A stretch of 64,000 nucleotides of DNA, taken from contig CAZDSF010000011.1 in the NCBI GenBank assembly GCA_964508025.1, forward strand, positions 7,421 to 71,420. The letters are read 5' to 3'. Positions 1-8,126 of this stretch are shown here, in pieces. The notes beneath the pieces were generated by a model. That model did not search any database, was not told where the DNA came from, and was given only the letters and a program-made list of their open reading frames with translations. The stretch's first letter is position 1. Each line of letters begins with the position of its first letter. This stretch comes from JAAZNO01 sp964508025. Lineage in GTDB: Bacteria > Chloroflexota > Anaerolineae > B4-G1 > SLSP01. The position numbers and the translations under genes were made by a program.

Positions 1-681
1 ATAGCATTGGTGATGTTGACGACGTTGTTGGCGGCCCCTTTGACCGGTTGCAACCGGTCTGCTGTTGGCGATGATGTGGCGAAACTGGAGCAACAGATGG
101 CGCAGGAGGCGGAACAAAACACGGCGACGCAACCGCCGGCTCAACCGCCCGCGACTGAACCTGGCGTCCCCACGGAGACGACTGAGCCGGCGACTGAACC
201 GGCATCCCCACCGGCAACCGAGGCCCCGCCTGTGGCGACTGAGCAGCCGCCTGCTGATGCGCCGACGACGGCTCCGCCGCCCTCCGCCGAAACGCCGGCA
301 GCTGCACCAGCGCCAGTGGTGACAGCGCCGGGTACCCACGTAGTGCAGGCGGGTGAGAACCTGTTCCGCATTGCGTTGCGTTACGGCGTCAGCGTGGATG
401 CGTTGGCGCGGGCCAACAGTATCACCAATGCCGCCACGATCTACGTAGGACAGGTATTGACGATTCCGGGGGGCGCCGCCACTCCTGGCACGCCTCCCAG
501 CGAGCCGGTCACGCCGCCCAGCAGTGGCGCGGCCACGGTGCATGTCGTGCAGCCCGGCGAGAATCTGTTCCGCATCGCTTTGCGTTACGGGCTGGATTAC
601 CATGAGCTGGCCCGCTATAATGGGATTTCCAACCCCGCCATGGTCTACGTCGGGCAGCAGATCAAGATCCCTGCGCGGTAG
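1..681 (+). CDS. LysM-domain lipoprotein (5' end probably cut by window)
   Basis: A probable cell-wall-binding lipoprotein. The reading frame is open from the first base, and the first possible starts (TTG 7, ATG 13) give a signal peptide with no basic N-terminus, so the true start is probably upstream of the window. A lipobox (LTGC) is followed by about 80 residues of Thr/Pro/Ala-rich linker. Two LysM domains then follow (about residues 109-155 and 178-224), each opening HVVQ.GENLFRIALRYG. LysM domains bind the GlcNAc backbone of peptidoglycan and related glycans. The protein ends with the second LysM (QQIKIPAR) and has no enzymatic domain, so it is a binding or anchoring protein. The downstream RNA methyltransferase starts 15 bp later and may be cotranscribed, although no functional link is evident. 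Confidence 0.8.
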   Translation: MALVMLTTLLAAPLTGCNRSAVGDDVAKLEQQMAQEAEQNTATQPPAQPPATEPGVPTETTEPATEPASPPATEAPPVATEQPPADAPTTAPPPSAETPAAAPAPVVTAPGTHVVQAGENLFRIALRYGVSVDALARANSITNAATIYVGQVLTIPGGAATPGTPPSEPVTPPSSGAATVHVVQPGENLFRIALRYGLDYHELARYNGISNPAMVYVGQQIKIPAR

Positions 682-695
682 ATTGCTGACGATTG

Positions 696-1490
696 ATGGC
701 GGCTGTGGATACGATCTCCAGCCCCAGCAATGAGCGTGTACGACGGGTACAGGCGTTGTTGCGCAGTACCCGTCGTCGTTTGCGCGAGGGCCTCTTCATC
801 GCCGAAGGGCTGCGGCTGGCGGGCGAAGCGGTAGCGGCTGAGCTGCCGCTGCTGTGGGCTTTCGTGGCTGCGGAATTCGCGGCTGATCCTCGCGGCGCGG
901 CGCTGCTGGCGCTGTTGTCGGCGCGTCAGGTTCCCTGCTGGGAAGTAACGCCTCCGGTGATGGCGGCGCTCTCTGATACAGAAACGCCGCAAGGAATCGT
1001 GCTCGTCCTGCCGATTCCCAGGCTTGCGCCGCGCCCTGGTCTGGCATTGCTGCTCGATGGCATTCGTGATCCGGGGAACATGGGGACGATCCTGCGCACG
1101 GCTTGGGCTGCCGGAGTGGGACAGGTGCTTGCGCTTCCAGGCTGCGCTGATTTTACCAGCCCGAAGGTGGTGCGCGCCGGCATGGGAGCGCATTTTTATG
1201 TGCCGGTGTTGCGCGCCAGCTGGGATGATGTGCCGCATCTGGCATCAGGCCCGTTCTGGCTGGCGGAGGCCTCGACGGCGGCGTTGCCTTACGATCACGT
1301 GGATTGGCGCGCAGCCGGGGGGCTGATCATCGGCGGGGAAGCAGAAGGCGCAGGCGCCGAGGCGCGCGCGCTCGCCGGCCCCCATCGCGTGACCATCCCC
1401 ATGACCGCCGGGGTCGAGTCGCTCAACGCGGCGATTTCGGCGGCGGTGCTGCTCTTCGAGGCTGCGCGGCAGCGCTCGCGCGATAGTTGA
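696..1490 (+). CDS. SpoU/TrmH-family RNA 2'-O-methyltransferase
   Basis: A predicted S-adenosylmethionine-dependent RNA ribose methyltransferase of 264 aa. The N-terminal part (about 8-100) is the substrate-binding domain (SPSNERVRRVQALL, then EGLFIAEGLRL). The C-terminal SPOUT domain carries the three family motifs: LLLDGIRDPGNMGTILRTA (motif 1), GLIIGGEAEGAG (motif 2) and IPMTAGVESLNAAISAAVLL (motif 3). These form the trefoil-knot AdoMet pocket. ATG 696 is preferred over the TTG just before it. The substrate (23S rRNA or tRNA) cannot be told from sequence, so no gene symbol is given. Length and motif order are typical of TrmH/RlmB-like proteins. Confidence 0.9.
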   Translation: MAAVDTISSPSNERVRRVQALLRSTRRRLREGLFIAEGLRLAGEAVAAELPLLWAFVAAEFAADPRGAALLALLSARQVPCWEVTPPVMAALSDTETPQGIVLVLPIPRLAPRPGLALLLDGIRDPGNMGTILRTAWAAGVGQVLALPGCADFTSPKVVRAGMGAHFYVPVLRASWDDVPHLASGPFWLAEASTAALPYDHVDWRAAGGLIIGGEAEGAGAEARALAGPHRVTIPMTAGVESLNAAISAAVLLFEAARQRSRDS

Positions 1491-1551
1491 CCGTTGGGTT
1501 GGCGCTCTGCGGGGGCCAACATACGATTGACCAGGTGAAACGCTTGCAAGA

Positions 1552-2706
1552 ATGCTGATGCCGACTATTCCCTTTACACCGCCCCATGTCTCGGTGAATC
1601 GCGTGCGCATTGTGGATTTGCCCGGTTTGCCGTTGGATGCTGAAGTTCGCGCGCAGGCAGCGTACCATCTGCTATCGAAAGAGGCAGTGGTGCATTATGC
1701 GTTGGAGCAGGCATCGGCTCTGGGCTTGCCCGAAGCGCTGCTGCTGGATACGCCCGAAGCGCGCCGCGATATTCCTCTATATGTGGATACGGCATTGCGC
1801 GCCTCCGATGCTGTGGCGCGGGCGGCTGCTGCGCACATCGCTGTGCGGCTGGGACGCAACCTCGCATACATTCTGCTCACATTGCATCGGGGCGACGCTT
1901 GCAACCGCGCCGTGCGCCCCGATTGGACGGCTGCGGAGTGGGATTTCTGGGCGGGGATCCGCGCGCTCTGGTTGGGCGGCGGTGTGCTGAGCGGCATGTT
2001 GGGCGAGCGCGTGATTGCGCAGGCGCAAGCCTTGCTGACCGAACTGGGCTACGCGGATGTGTTACAGGTGGCGTTGTCACCCTATCGCCGGGAGATGTCG
2101 CTGCTGGGGGCGGGGCGTTATGCGCCGGCAGAAGCTGCCGCTGTGCTGTGCTTCGATTTCGGGCAGACGATGGTCAAACGGGCGCGACTGCGGCTTCACG
2201 CGGGCGCAATCGCTGCATTGGAACCCCTTCCAGCGTTAGCGACGAACTGGATTTTTCACAATGATCCAACGGCGGCGCAGCGTTACAGCGGGGAGGAAGT
2301 GCTCGCCTTTGTTGCCGATCTATTTGCGCGCACACTTGAAGAGACCGGTGTCACAGAAGGCGATCTGATGGTGAGCATCGCCGCGTATGTGGATGGTGGG
2401 CGACTGTTGGGCAACGGCATCTATGCGCGCATGTCGGAGCTGGCGCCGGATGTGCGCCCGCTGTTGGCAGAAGCGGTGCGCGTTCGTTGCGGGCGCCCGG
2501 TGCGCGTTCACTTGATTCATGATGGCACAGCCGCAGCGGCTTTGCACGCGGGCGAAGCGCATGCGGCAGTTCTCGTCGCCGGTACAGCATTGGGCGTGGG
2601 ATTTTGCCCTCCAGATGCTACAGATCTGCGTCCGCTACGTTTGGAATTGGGGTATAATAAGGATCGAGCCGGAGCTCAAACGACAACACAACTTTCCGGA
2701 GAATGA
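1552..2706 (+). CDS. ASKHA-fold (sugar-kinase/ROK-like) protein of unknown substrate
   Basis: A 384-aa protein that I read as a divergent member of the actin/hexokinase/Hsp70 (ASKHA) ATPase superfamily. The support is a phosphate-1-like loop LCFDFGQTMVKRARLR near residue 200 and a later VHLIHDGTAAAALHAG followed by VLVAGTALGVGF, matching the phosphate-2/adenosine region of ROK kinases. The N-terminal 190 residues are unlike standard sugar kinases and have no assignable motif. No ROK zinc-binding cysteine cluster is visible. The stop overlaps the next start (ATGA), so the membrane protein downstream is translationally coupled and may be a partner. It could be a sugar or cofactor kinase or a non-catalytic regulator. 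Confidence 0.5.
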   Translation: MLMPTIPFTPPHVSVNRVRIVDLPGLPLDAEVRAQAAYHLLSKEAVVHYALEQASALGLPEALLLDTPEARRDIPLYVDTALRASDAVARAAAAHIAVRLGRNLAYILLTLHRGDACNRAVRPDWTAAEWDFWAGIRALWLGGGVLSGMLGERVIAQAQALLTELGYADVLQVALSPYRREMSLLGAGRYAPAEAAAVLCFDFGQTMVKRARLRLHAGAIAALEPLPALATNWIFHNDPTAAQRYSGEEVLAFVADLFARTLEETGVTEGDLMVSIAAYVDGGRLLGNGIYARMSELAPDVRPLLAEAVRVRCGRPVRVHLIHDGTAAAALHAGEAHAAVLVAGTALGVGFCPPDATDLRPLRLELGYNKDRAGAQTTTQLSGE

Positions 2707-3410
2707 CAATGCCCGTTCAAGTTGAGATTGCTCAAACCGTTTCCAACGTCCTCTATTTGCTTTTTGCGTGGGGCTTCTTCATCGCAGTGATCCCTCGATA
2801 TGCGGCCATGACCACAGAAAAAAAGCGCGCGGCATTCTGGGCTGTGGCGGCGTTGTTTGTGCTGGCTTTTGGAGACTCATTCCATTTGGCGCCGCGTTTG
2901 GTGGAGGTGCCCGCGCGCTTGCTGGGGCAGCCGGTGGATATGGGCGGCTGGCTGGGCTTTGGCCTGGCGGCAAGTTCCTTCACCCTGGCACTCTTCTACT
3001 TTTTCCTTACCCTCTATGCCTGGCGGAAATTCCAACTGCCCTGGAACGTCTGGATGTGGTTTCTGGCAGCGATGTGTGTTGTGCGGAGCCTGTTGCTGCT
3101 ATTCCCGCAGAATGCGTGGGGCTCAGAGGTTTTCACCCCCTGGCGCTACTACCGCAATATCCCCTTTGTTGTGCAAGGAGCCGGGGTGGTGTTGCTCTTC
3201 TGGCAGGCTGCGCGGCGCGTCCCGGCATTGCCGGCGCGCTTGTTGAACGGGATAGGTTGGAGCATCATTGTCTCTTTTGCCTGCTATACCGCGACGCTTG
3301 TGGGCGTGATCTGGTCGCCCTTGTGGGGCGTTTTCATGCTGCCCAAGAGCGTAGCGTACATCGTGTTGGTGTGGTTGTTATTCCGGCTTGAATTCGCGCT
3401 CAAGACCTGA
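2703..3410 (+). CDS. Polytopic membrane protein of unknown function
   Basis: A 235-aa integral membrane protein I do not recognise. About six or seven hydrophobic segments are visible, for example around residues 12-30, 42-60, 80-106, 115-132, 152-170, 185-205 and 209-230, connected by short loops. No cofactor or transport motif stands out. The ATG overlaps the stop of the ASKHA-fold gene (ATGA at 2703-2706), and a second in-frame ATG lies at 2709. A TATAAT at about 2653-2658 inside the upstream gene could be a -10 element, but no matching -35 is seen. Cotranslation with the upstream gene is the only functional hint. Confidence 0.6.
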   Translation: MTMPVQVEIAQTVSNVLYLLFAWGFFIAVIPRYAAMTTEKKRAAFWAVAALFVLAFGDSFHLAPRLVEVPARLLGQPVDMGGWLGFGLAASSFTLALFYFFLTLYAWRKFQLPWNVWMWFLAAMCVVRSLLLLFPQNAWGSEVFTPWRYYRNIPFVVQGAGVVLLFWQAARRVPALPARLLNGIGWSIIVSFACYTATLVGVIWSPLWGVFMLPKSVAYIVLVWLLFRLEFALKT

Positions 3411-3417
3411 GCTTGTC

Positions 3418-4419
3418 ATGCCGCTACATGTGCATCTGGTTGACGTGTTGTTGCTCGAACAGCAGGCGCAGTTCCGAGCGCAGCTTGCAGCCGATATCAC
3501 GCTTACCTGGGGCCTCGATCCGCCCGATCCCGCGCGCTATGAGATACTTGTCGCCGGACGTCCCGCCCGCGCGCTGTTGGCTGCCAGCCCCTTGTTGCGC
3601 GCGTTGATCATTCCCTGGGCTGGTTTGCCGGAGACGACGCGTCAATTGCTGGCAGATTTTCCGCACCTGACGATCCACAATCTGCATCATAACGCCGATT
3701 CCGCTGCCGAGATGGCGTTGGCGTTGCTTCTGGCGGCAGCCAAGGCGCTGGTGCCCTTTGATCGTGCATTGCGCGCCAACGATTGGCGTCCCCGTTATGG
3801 GCCGAATCCGGCTGTGCCGCTGGTTGGACGTACCGCGTTGATTTTGGGCTTTGGCGCCATCGGCCGGCGTGTGGCGCAATTCTGCGGCGGTCTGGGGATG
3901 GAAGTCCTGGCGGTGCGGCGACGCCTGCGACCGGAAGATGACCCCGCGCGGATTTTCACGCTGGAGGCATTGCCCGCGCTTCTGCCCCGCGCCGATGTGC
4001 TCATCATTGCGTTGCCGCTGACCCCGGAAACGGATGGCCTGCTCGGGGCGGCGGAACTCGCGCTGTTGCCGCCGCGTGCAATTCTGGTGAATGTGGCGCG
4101 CGGCCCGATTGTGGAAGAGCGGGCGCTCTTTGAGGCGTTGGCTTGCGGGCGGCTGCACGCGGCTGGACTCGATGTGTGGTATCAGTACCCGGCGGGGAAA
4201 GATGCCGGGTATGGGGCAGAGCGCCCTGCCGAAGCTACGCCGCCCTCGGCGTTTCCCTTTCAGCAGCTCGATAATGTGGTGTTGAGTCCCCACCGGGCTG
4301 GGGGCCTGGGCACTGTGGAAGTGGAGCAAGCGCGATTGGCGGCGCTGGCCGACATGCTCAATGCTGCAGCGCGCGGCGAGCCGCTGCCCAACCGCATTGA
4401 TCTCGCAGCCGGGTATTGA
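3418..4419 (+). CDS. D-2-hydroxyacid dehydrogenase family protein, atypical active site
   Basis: An NAD(P)-dependent dehydrogenase-like protein of 333 aa. The Rossmann nucleotide-binding loop GFGAIGRRVAQF lies in the middle, followed by LPLTPETDGLLG, the arginine motif NVARGPIVEERALFEALA, and the histidine motif SPHRAGG near the C-terminus. In classical members the catalytic Glu lies 29 residues after this Arg, within DV(F/Y)ExE. Here the sequence is DVWYQYP and that position is Tyr, so the Arg and His are present but the acid is not. ATG 3418 is preferred over an upstream TTG at 3388, which lies inside the preceding gene. The substrate is unknown. The gene sits next to a creatininase-family hydrolase, possibly a small catabolic pair. 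Confidence 0.8.
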   Translation: MPLHVHLVDVLLLEQQAQFRAQLAADITLTWGLDPPDPARYEILVAGRPARALLAASPLLRALIIPWAGLPETTRQLLADFPHLTIHNLHHNADSAAEMALALLLAAAKALVPFDRALRANDWRPRYGPNPAVPLVGRTALILGFGAIGRRVAQFCGGLGMEVLAVRRRLRPEDDPARIFTLEALPALLPRADVLIIALPLTPETDGLLGAAELALLPPRAILVNVARGPIVEERALFEALACGRLHAAGLDVWYQYPAGKDAGYGAERPAEATPPSAFPFQQLDNVVLSPHRAGGLGTVEVEQARLAALADMLNAAARGEPLPNRIDLAAGY

Positions 4420-4451
4420 AAGATCAAAATCAAACTTTTGGGAGCGCAAAC

Positions 4452-5150
4452 ATGTTATGGGAAAGCATGAGTTGGATGGATGTTGAAGCGTATCTGAAGC
4501 ACGATGATCGCGTGGTGTTCATCACCGGTTGCGTGGAGCAGCACAGTTATCTCAGCCTGCTCACCGATGTGACCGTGCCCTTGGCGCTGGCGCGGGCTGT
4601 GTGTGAGCCGCGCGGCATTCCTATCGCGCCGCCGCTGGCGTTCGGCATCACACCCTATTTGACGGCTTTTCCGGGCACGTTGAGCGTGCGCGTGGAAACT
4701 TTTGCGGCGGTGGTGCGGGATGTGCTGGAGGGATTGTTGGCTCAAGGCTTCCGGCGTATTCTGGTGAGCAATGGGCATGGCGGCAATACGGGGACGCTCT
4801 ACGCCTTGATGGGTGAGATTGCCGGCGCGCATCCCGAAGCGCTGTTGCGCGGCTTTGAGTGGTGGACCGATCCGCGTGTGGAAGCCTACGCGGCTTCGAC
4901 GGGGCTGACGCCCACCCATGCCAACTGGCTGGAGAATTTCCCCAATCTCACGCGCGTTGGCCCGGTTCCAACCGGAGAAAAGCCCTTGCTGGATATTCCG
5001 CGCGGCGCTTCTCCCGCTGCGGCGCGCGCGTTGTTGCAGGATGGGTCGTTTGGCGGCCCCTGGGAGGCTTCGGATGCTGTGATGGCGGGCCTTTTCGACG
5101 CGGCGGTGGCGGCGATGGAGACTGCCTTGGATAGCTTGGAAAGCGAATAG
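4452..5150 (+). CDS. Creatininase-family metal-dependent amidohydrolase
   Basis: A 232-aa creatininase-fold amidohydrolase, typical of the family length. The metal-binding motif GCVEQHSYLSLLTDVTVP keeps Glu, His and Asp (family pattern ExH...TD). SNGHGGNTG supplies the next His, and HANWLEN corresponds to the usual GHAGxxE distal Glu. Family members hydrolyse cyclic or linear amides such as creatinine and formamidopyrimidine intermediates, or modify mycofactocin; none of these can be chosen here. ATG 4452 has an upstream GGAG at about 4440. An alternative TTG at 4416 overlaps the preceding stop. Proximity to the dehydrogenase suggests cotranscription. Confidence 0.8.
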   Translation: MLWESMSWMDVEAYLKHDDRVVFITGCVEQHSYLSLLTDVTVPLALARAVCEPRGIPIAPPLAFGITPYLTAFPGTLSVRVETFAAVVRDVLEGLLAQGFRRILVSNGHGGNTGTLYALMGEIAGAHPEALLRGFEWWTDPRVEAYAASTGLTPTHANWLENFPNLTRVGPVPTGEKPLLDIPRGASPAAARALLQDGSFGGPWEASDAVMAGLFDAAVAAMETALDSLESE

Positions 5151-5192
5151 CCGGTAGCCATTGTGTCTGCGCTGTTACTCGCAAGGGTTCTG

Positions 5193-5201
5193 TGCTACAA
5201 T
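5193..5201 (+). promoter_or_regulatory. Extended -10 promoter element
   Basis: TGCTACAAT fits an extended -10 (TGn plus TACAAT). No good -35 is visible 16-18 bp upstream, as expected for extended -10 promoters. Transcription would begin near 5208 and serve the DUF4380-like gene starting at 5262. Confidence 0.4.
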
Positions 5202-5261
5202 GCGGATTCAGGGGCGTTGTGCAAGTGATTCGCTGATTCGACGATTTTGGGGAGGCCATGG

Positions 5262-6155
5262 ATGGAAAAAGTAGCATACAGAGGTTGGGAAAACTGCATT
5301 CGGCTTTCAAATGGTATTATTGAGCTCCTTGTGACCACGGATGTTGGCCCGCGCATCATTCGCTTCGGCTTTGTCGGCGCGGATAACGAATTCGCGGAAT
5401 ACGAAGAGTGGTGGGGCAAGACCGGCGGTGAGGAGTGGCGCAACTACGGCGGGCATCGTCTCTGGCACGCGCCGGAACATCAGCCGCGCACCTATGCGCC
5501 CGACAACGATCCGGTTGCGGTCGAGGATCATGGGGCCTTCGTGCGTTTCATCCAGCCGGTGGAAGCGAGCACGGGTATCCAGAAGGAAATGGATATTACC
5601 CTTGCGTCCGACGCCGCCCGCGTAAAGATCGTGCATCGTTTGCGCAACACCACTTTGTGGGATCTGACGCTGGCGCCCTGGGCGCTCTCGGTGATGGCGC
5701 CGGGCGGCACGGCGATCATTCCCTTGCCTCCGCACGGCAGCCATGAAGGGAATCTGCTTCCCGCCGGAACCCTGGCGCTCTGGCCCTATACCGATCTGGC
5801 GGACCCGCGTTGGACGTGGGGCACGGATTATGTGCTCCTGCGCCAGGATCCACAGGCAACCACGCCGCAGAAAATCGGGACGATGGCTCACAAGGGTTGG
5901 ATCGCTTATGCGCGCAATGGACACCTGTTTGTGACCATCGTTGCGCCGCAACCGGGCTTGCCGTACCCTGATTTGGGCAGCGCGGTGGAGAGTTTCACCA
6001 ATGCGCGGATGCTGGAAATCGAGACGCTGGGGCCGCTCGCGGTGTTGGCGGCTGGCGCTGCGGTAGAACACGTCGTGGAGTGGGCGCTCTTTGATGGTGT
6101 TGCTGCCCCTTCCTGCGATGCTGATGTGGCTGCCATTCCGGGCCTATCGGCCTGA
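5262..6155 (+). CDS. DUF4380-like protein (galactose-mutarotase-like beta fold)
   Basis: A 297-aa protein of uncharacterised type. Features such as TTDVGPRIIRFGF near the N-terminus, GGHRLWHAPE near residue 70 and GGTAIIPLPPH around 150 resemble DUF4380 proteins, which are thought to have a supersandwich beta fold like aldose epimerases. There is no signal peptide and no membrane segment. ATG 5262 is chosen because GGGGAGG ends 7-8 bp upstream; the in-frame TTG at 5247 lies inside that Shine-Dalgarno region. The conserved His in GGHRLWH could be a catalytic or ligand residue (inference). The gene stands alone between its own promoter and the AIM24 gene. Confidence 0.6.
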   Translation: MEKVAYRGWENCIRLSNGIIELLVTTDVGPRIIRFGFVGADNEFAEYEEWWGKTGGEEWRNYGGHRLWHAPEHQPRTYAPDNDPVAVEDHGAFVRFIQPVEASTGIQKEMDITLASDAARVKIVHRLRNTTLWDLTLAPWALSVMAPGGTAIIPLPPHGSHEGNLLPAGTLALWPYTDLADPRWTWGTDYVLLRQDPQATTPQKIGTMAHKGWIAYARNGHLFVTIVAPQPGLPYPDLGSAVESFTNARMLEIETLGPLAVLAAGAAVEHVVEWALFDGVAAPSCDADVAAIPGLSA

Positions 6156-6212
6156 GACTCTCAGCACCTTGCGGTACAGCTCCATGGATGAAAACAGTTC
6201 GTAGAGCGTAGA

Positions 6213-6267
6213 GAGCAGTGAGCAGAATACAGTTCGCTGTATCCAAACTGCTTACTCCTCACTGCTC
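6213..6267 (+). promoter_or_regulatory. Nested hairpin in the AIM24 leader
   Basis: Outer arms GAGCAGTGAG (6213-6222) and CTCACTGCTC (6258-6267) are perfectly complementary. Inside them ATACAG-TTCG-CTGTAT (6227-6242) forms a 6-bp stem closed by a stable UUCG-type tetraloop. The structure ends about 20 bp before the AGGAGGAGGG ribosome-binding region of the AIM24 gene. It could be a leader structure, a terminator of the upstream gene lacking a U-run, or a degenerate copy of the intergenic short-repeat family seen elsewhere in the window. Confidence 0.4.
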
Positions 6268-6302
6268 ACCCATTACTATACTATTTTAGGAGGAGGGAAA
6301 CG

Positions 6303-6986
6303 ATGCGTTACGAGATTCACGGTACAGTGATGCAATCGGTGGATGTCTATCTCACGCGCGGGGAATCGGTCTACACCGAATCCGGCGGGATGGCGTGGAT
6401 GGCCGGCAACATTGAGATGACGACCAACACCAAAGGCGGTGTTTTGGCGGGGTTGGGGCGTAAGCTCGCCGGCGAATCTTTCTTTATGACCACGTACACC
6501 TGCCAGGGCGATCAAGGGTTGGTGGTCTTCACCCCAGAGGCGCCCGGCAAAGTGTTGCCCCTGGAACTGCAGGCGGGGCAATCCGTCATCGCGGAGAAGG
6601 ATGCGTTCATGTTCGCCGAGAGCTCGGTGAGCCTGGAAATGCACTTCAAACGGAAGTTGGGTGCGGGGTTCTTCGGCGGCGAGGGTTTCATCCTGCAAAA
6701 GATTACCGGCCCCGGCAAGGTCTTCCTTGAAATTCCGGGCGAGGTGCGTGAGTACAACTTGCAGCCCGGCTATGTGCTCAAGGTGGATCCGGGGCATATC
6801 GCGGCGTTTGAGCCTTCGGTGAGCTACGATATCGCCACTGTGAAGGGGGTTGCCAATGTGCTCTTCTCCGGCGAAGGGTTGTTCCTGGCAACGCTCACCG
6901 GCCCAGGGCGCGTGTGGCTTCAGAGTATGCCGCTTTCCAATCTAGCCGCCAAATTGGCGCGTTTCCTGCCCACCAAGAGCGGCTAA
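6303..6986 (+). CDS. AIM24 family protein (TIGR00266/DUF124)
   Basis: A 227-aa soluble protein of the AIM24 family, named after a yeast mitochondrial protein. Bacterial members have a repetitive beta fold and no known enzymatic role. Diagnostic segments are AEKDAFMFAESSVSLEMHF, KRKLGAGFFGGEGFILQKI, VKGVANVLFSGEGLFLATL and GPGRVWLQSMPLSNLA. There is no signal peptide or membrane segment. A very strong Shine-Dalgarno sequence (TTAGGAGGAGGG, 6286-6297) precedes the ATG. A paralogue lies at 50916-51701 with the same GEGFIL, GEGLFLATL and GRVWLQS signatures but a longer N-terminal part. Confidence 0.9.
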   Translation: MRYEIHGTVMQSVDVYLTRGESVYTESGGMAWMAGNIEMTTNTKGGVLAGLGRKLAGESFFMTTYTCQGDQGLVVFTPEAPGKVLPLELQAGQSVIAEKDAFMFAESSVSLEMHFKRKLGAGFFGGEGFILQKITGPGKVFLEIPGEVREYNLQPGYVLKVDPGHIAAFEPSVSYDIATVKGVANVLFSGEGLFLATLTGPGRVWLQSMPLSNLAAKLARFLPTKSG

Positions 6987-7069
6987 TTGCCGAGAGGGCG
7001 TTTTGCATGTGTGCGCGCTGCCCGGCAGCGCGCACACGCTTCTTTAGTAGGCTTTCAGGAGATAGGGTA

Positions 7070-7966
7070 ATGCGCGCCAATGGAGTTCCTGTACCGATCC
7101 TCAATGTAAAATTGCCTCCGCAGTTGGTGCTTGTCATTGGTGTGTTGGCGACTTCTACCGCAAGCACCTTCATTCGCCTGGCGCAAGCCGAACTTCACTC
7201 GTTGGCGGTGGCTGCATGGCGGTTGACGTTCGCCTCGGTGCTGCTGGCGCCCTTTGCGCTGGCGTGGCGGCGAGCGGAGTTGCGCTCCTTCAGCCGCCGC
7301 GAATGGGGGCTGGCGTTGGCTTCGGGCGCACTGCTGGCGGTGCACTTCGCTACCTGGATCGCTTCGCTAGCGCTGACCTCTGTGGTTGCATCGGTGGTGT
7401 TGGTGGCGATGGCGCCGCTGTTCGTGGGCATCATCGCCCATGTGGTGCTGCATGAACCGCTGACCCGTCCCACAATTCTAGGGTTGGCGTTGGCGCTTAT
7501 TGGCTCAGCCGTCATCGGCGTGGGAGATCTGAACGTGGGCGCGCATCGTCTGCAAGGCGATCTGCTGGCGCTGATCGGCGCGCTTACAGTCGCCGGGTAT
7601 TTCCTCATTGGGCGGGCGTTGCGGGTGCGATTATCGCTGCTGGGCTATGTGTTCCCGGTTTATGCTACGGCAGCGGCGGTATTGATGGGGATTGCGGTGA
7701 TCGCGCGCGCGCCGTTGGCCGGCTATCGTCCGGTGATGTGGCTGTGGTTGCTGCTACTGGCGCTCTTTCCGCAGATCATCGGACATTCATCGCTGAATTG
7801 GTCGTTGCGACATTTGCCCGTCACTTATGTTTCGCTGGCGGTGTTGGCGGAACCCATCGGCTCGGCGCTGCTGGCGTGGCTGGTCCTGGCAGAATCGCCG
7901 GGATTGCCGGCTATCATCGGCGGGCTGTTGATCCTGTGTGGATTGTTGATCGCGGGGCGCAGATAG
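7070..7966 (+). CDS. EamA/DMT-family transporter
   Basis: A drug/metabolite-transporter superfamily permease of about 298 aa with about ten membrane segments and two EamA repeats (first about residues 14-140, second about 160-295). The pattern FIRLAQAELHSLAVAAWRL in the first repeat and SSLNWSLRHLPVTYVSLAVL followed by EPIGSALLAWLVLAE in the second is characteristic. Such proteins usually export metabolites, amino acids or small organics; the substrate is unknown. ATG 7070 is chosen because AGGAG (7057-7061) sits 8 bp upstream. Frames running further upstream overlap the AIM24 gene and encode no hydrophobic N-terminus. Confidence 0.9.
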   Translation: MRANGVPVPILNVKLPPQLVLVIGVLATSTASTFIRLAQAELHSLAVAAWRLTFASVLLAPFALAWRRAELRSFSRREWGLALASGALLAVHFATWIASLALTSVVASVVLVAMAPLFVGIIAHVVLHEPLTRPTILGLALALIGSAVIGVGDLNVGAHRLQGDLLALIGALTVAGYFLIGRALRVRLSLLGYVFPVYATAAAVLMGIAVIARAPLAGYRPVMWLWLLLLALFPQIIGHSSLNWSLRHLPVTYVSLAVLAEPIGSALLAWLVLAESPGLPAIIGGLLILCGLLIAGRR

Positions 7967-8032
7967 CTTACAGGTTGAGGAGCAAGGTGGAAGACTCGAG
8001 GCTGAACCTTTTGCTGTTTGGAAAGGTTTTCT

Positions 8033-8064
8033 TAATATGGACTTGTGGACTTATGGGCTTATGG
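8033..8064. repeat. Octamer tandem repeat
   Basis: Four successive 8-bp units ending in TGG (TAATATGG, ACTTGTGG, ACTTATGG, GCTTATGG) form a short-period repeat in the 160-bp gap between the EamA gene and the MoxR gene. It has the same 8-bp period as the G-rich tracts upstream of the kinase genes. Confidence 0.6.
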
Positions 8065-8126
8065 AAGGATTTCTGCGGCGGCGCGAAACGCTGTTGTAGG
8101 CTCTAGCTGAAAATATGGAGGATGCG

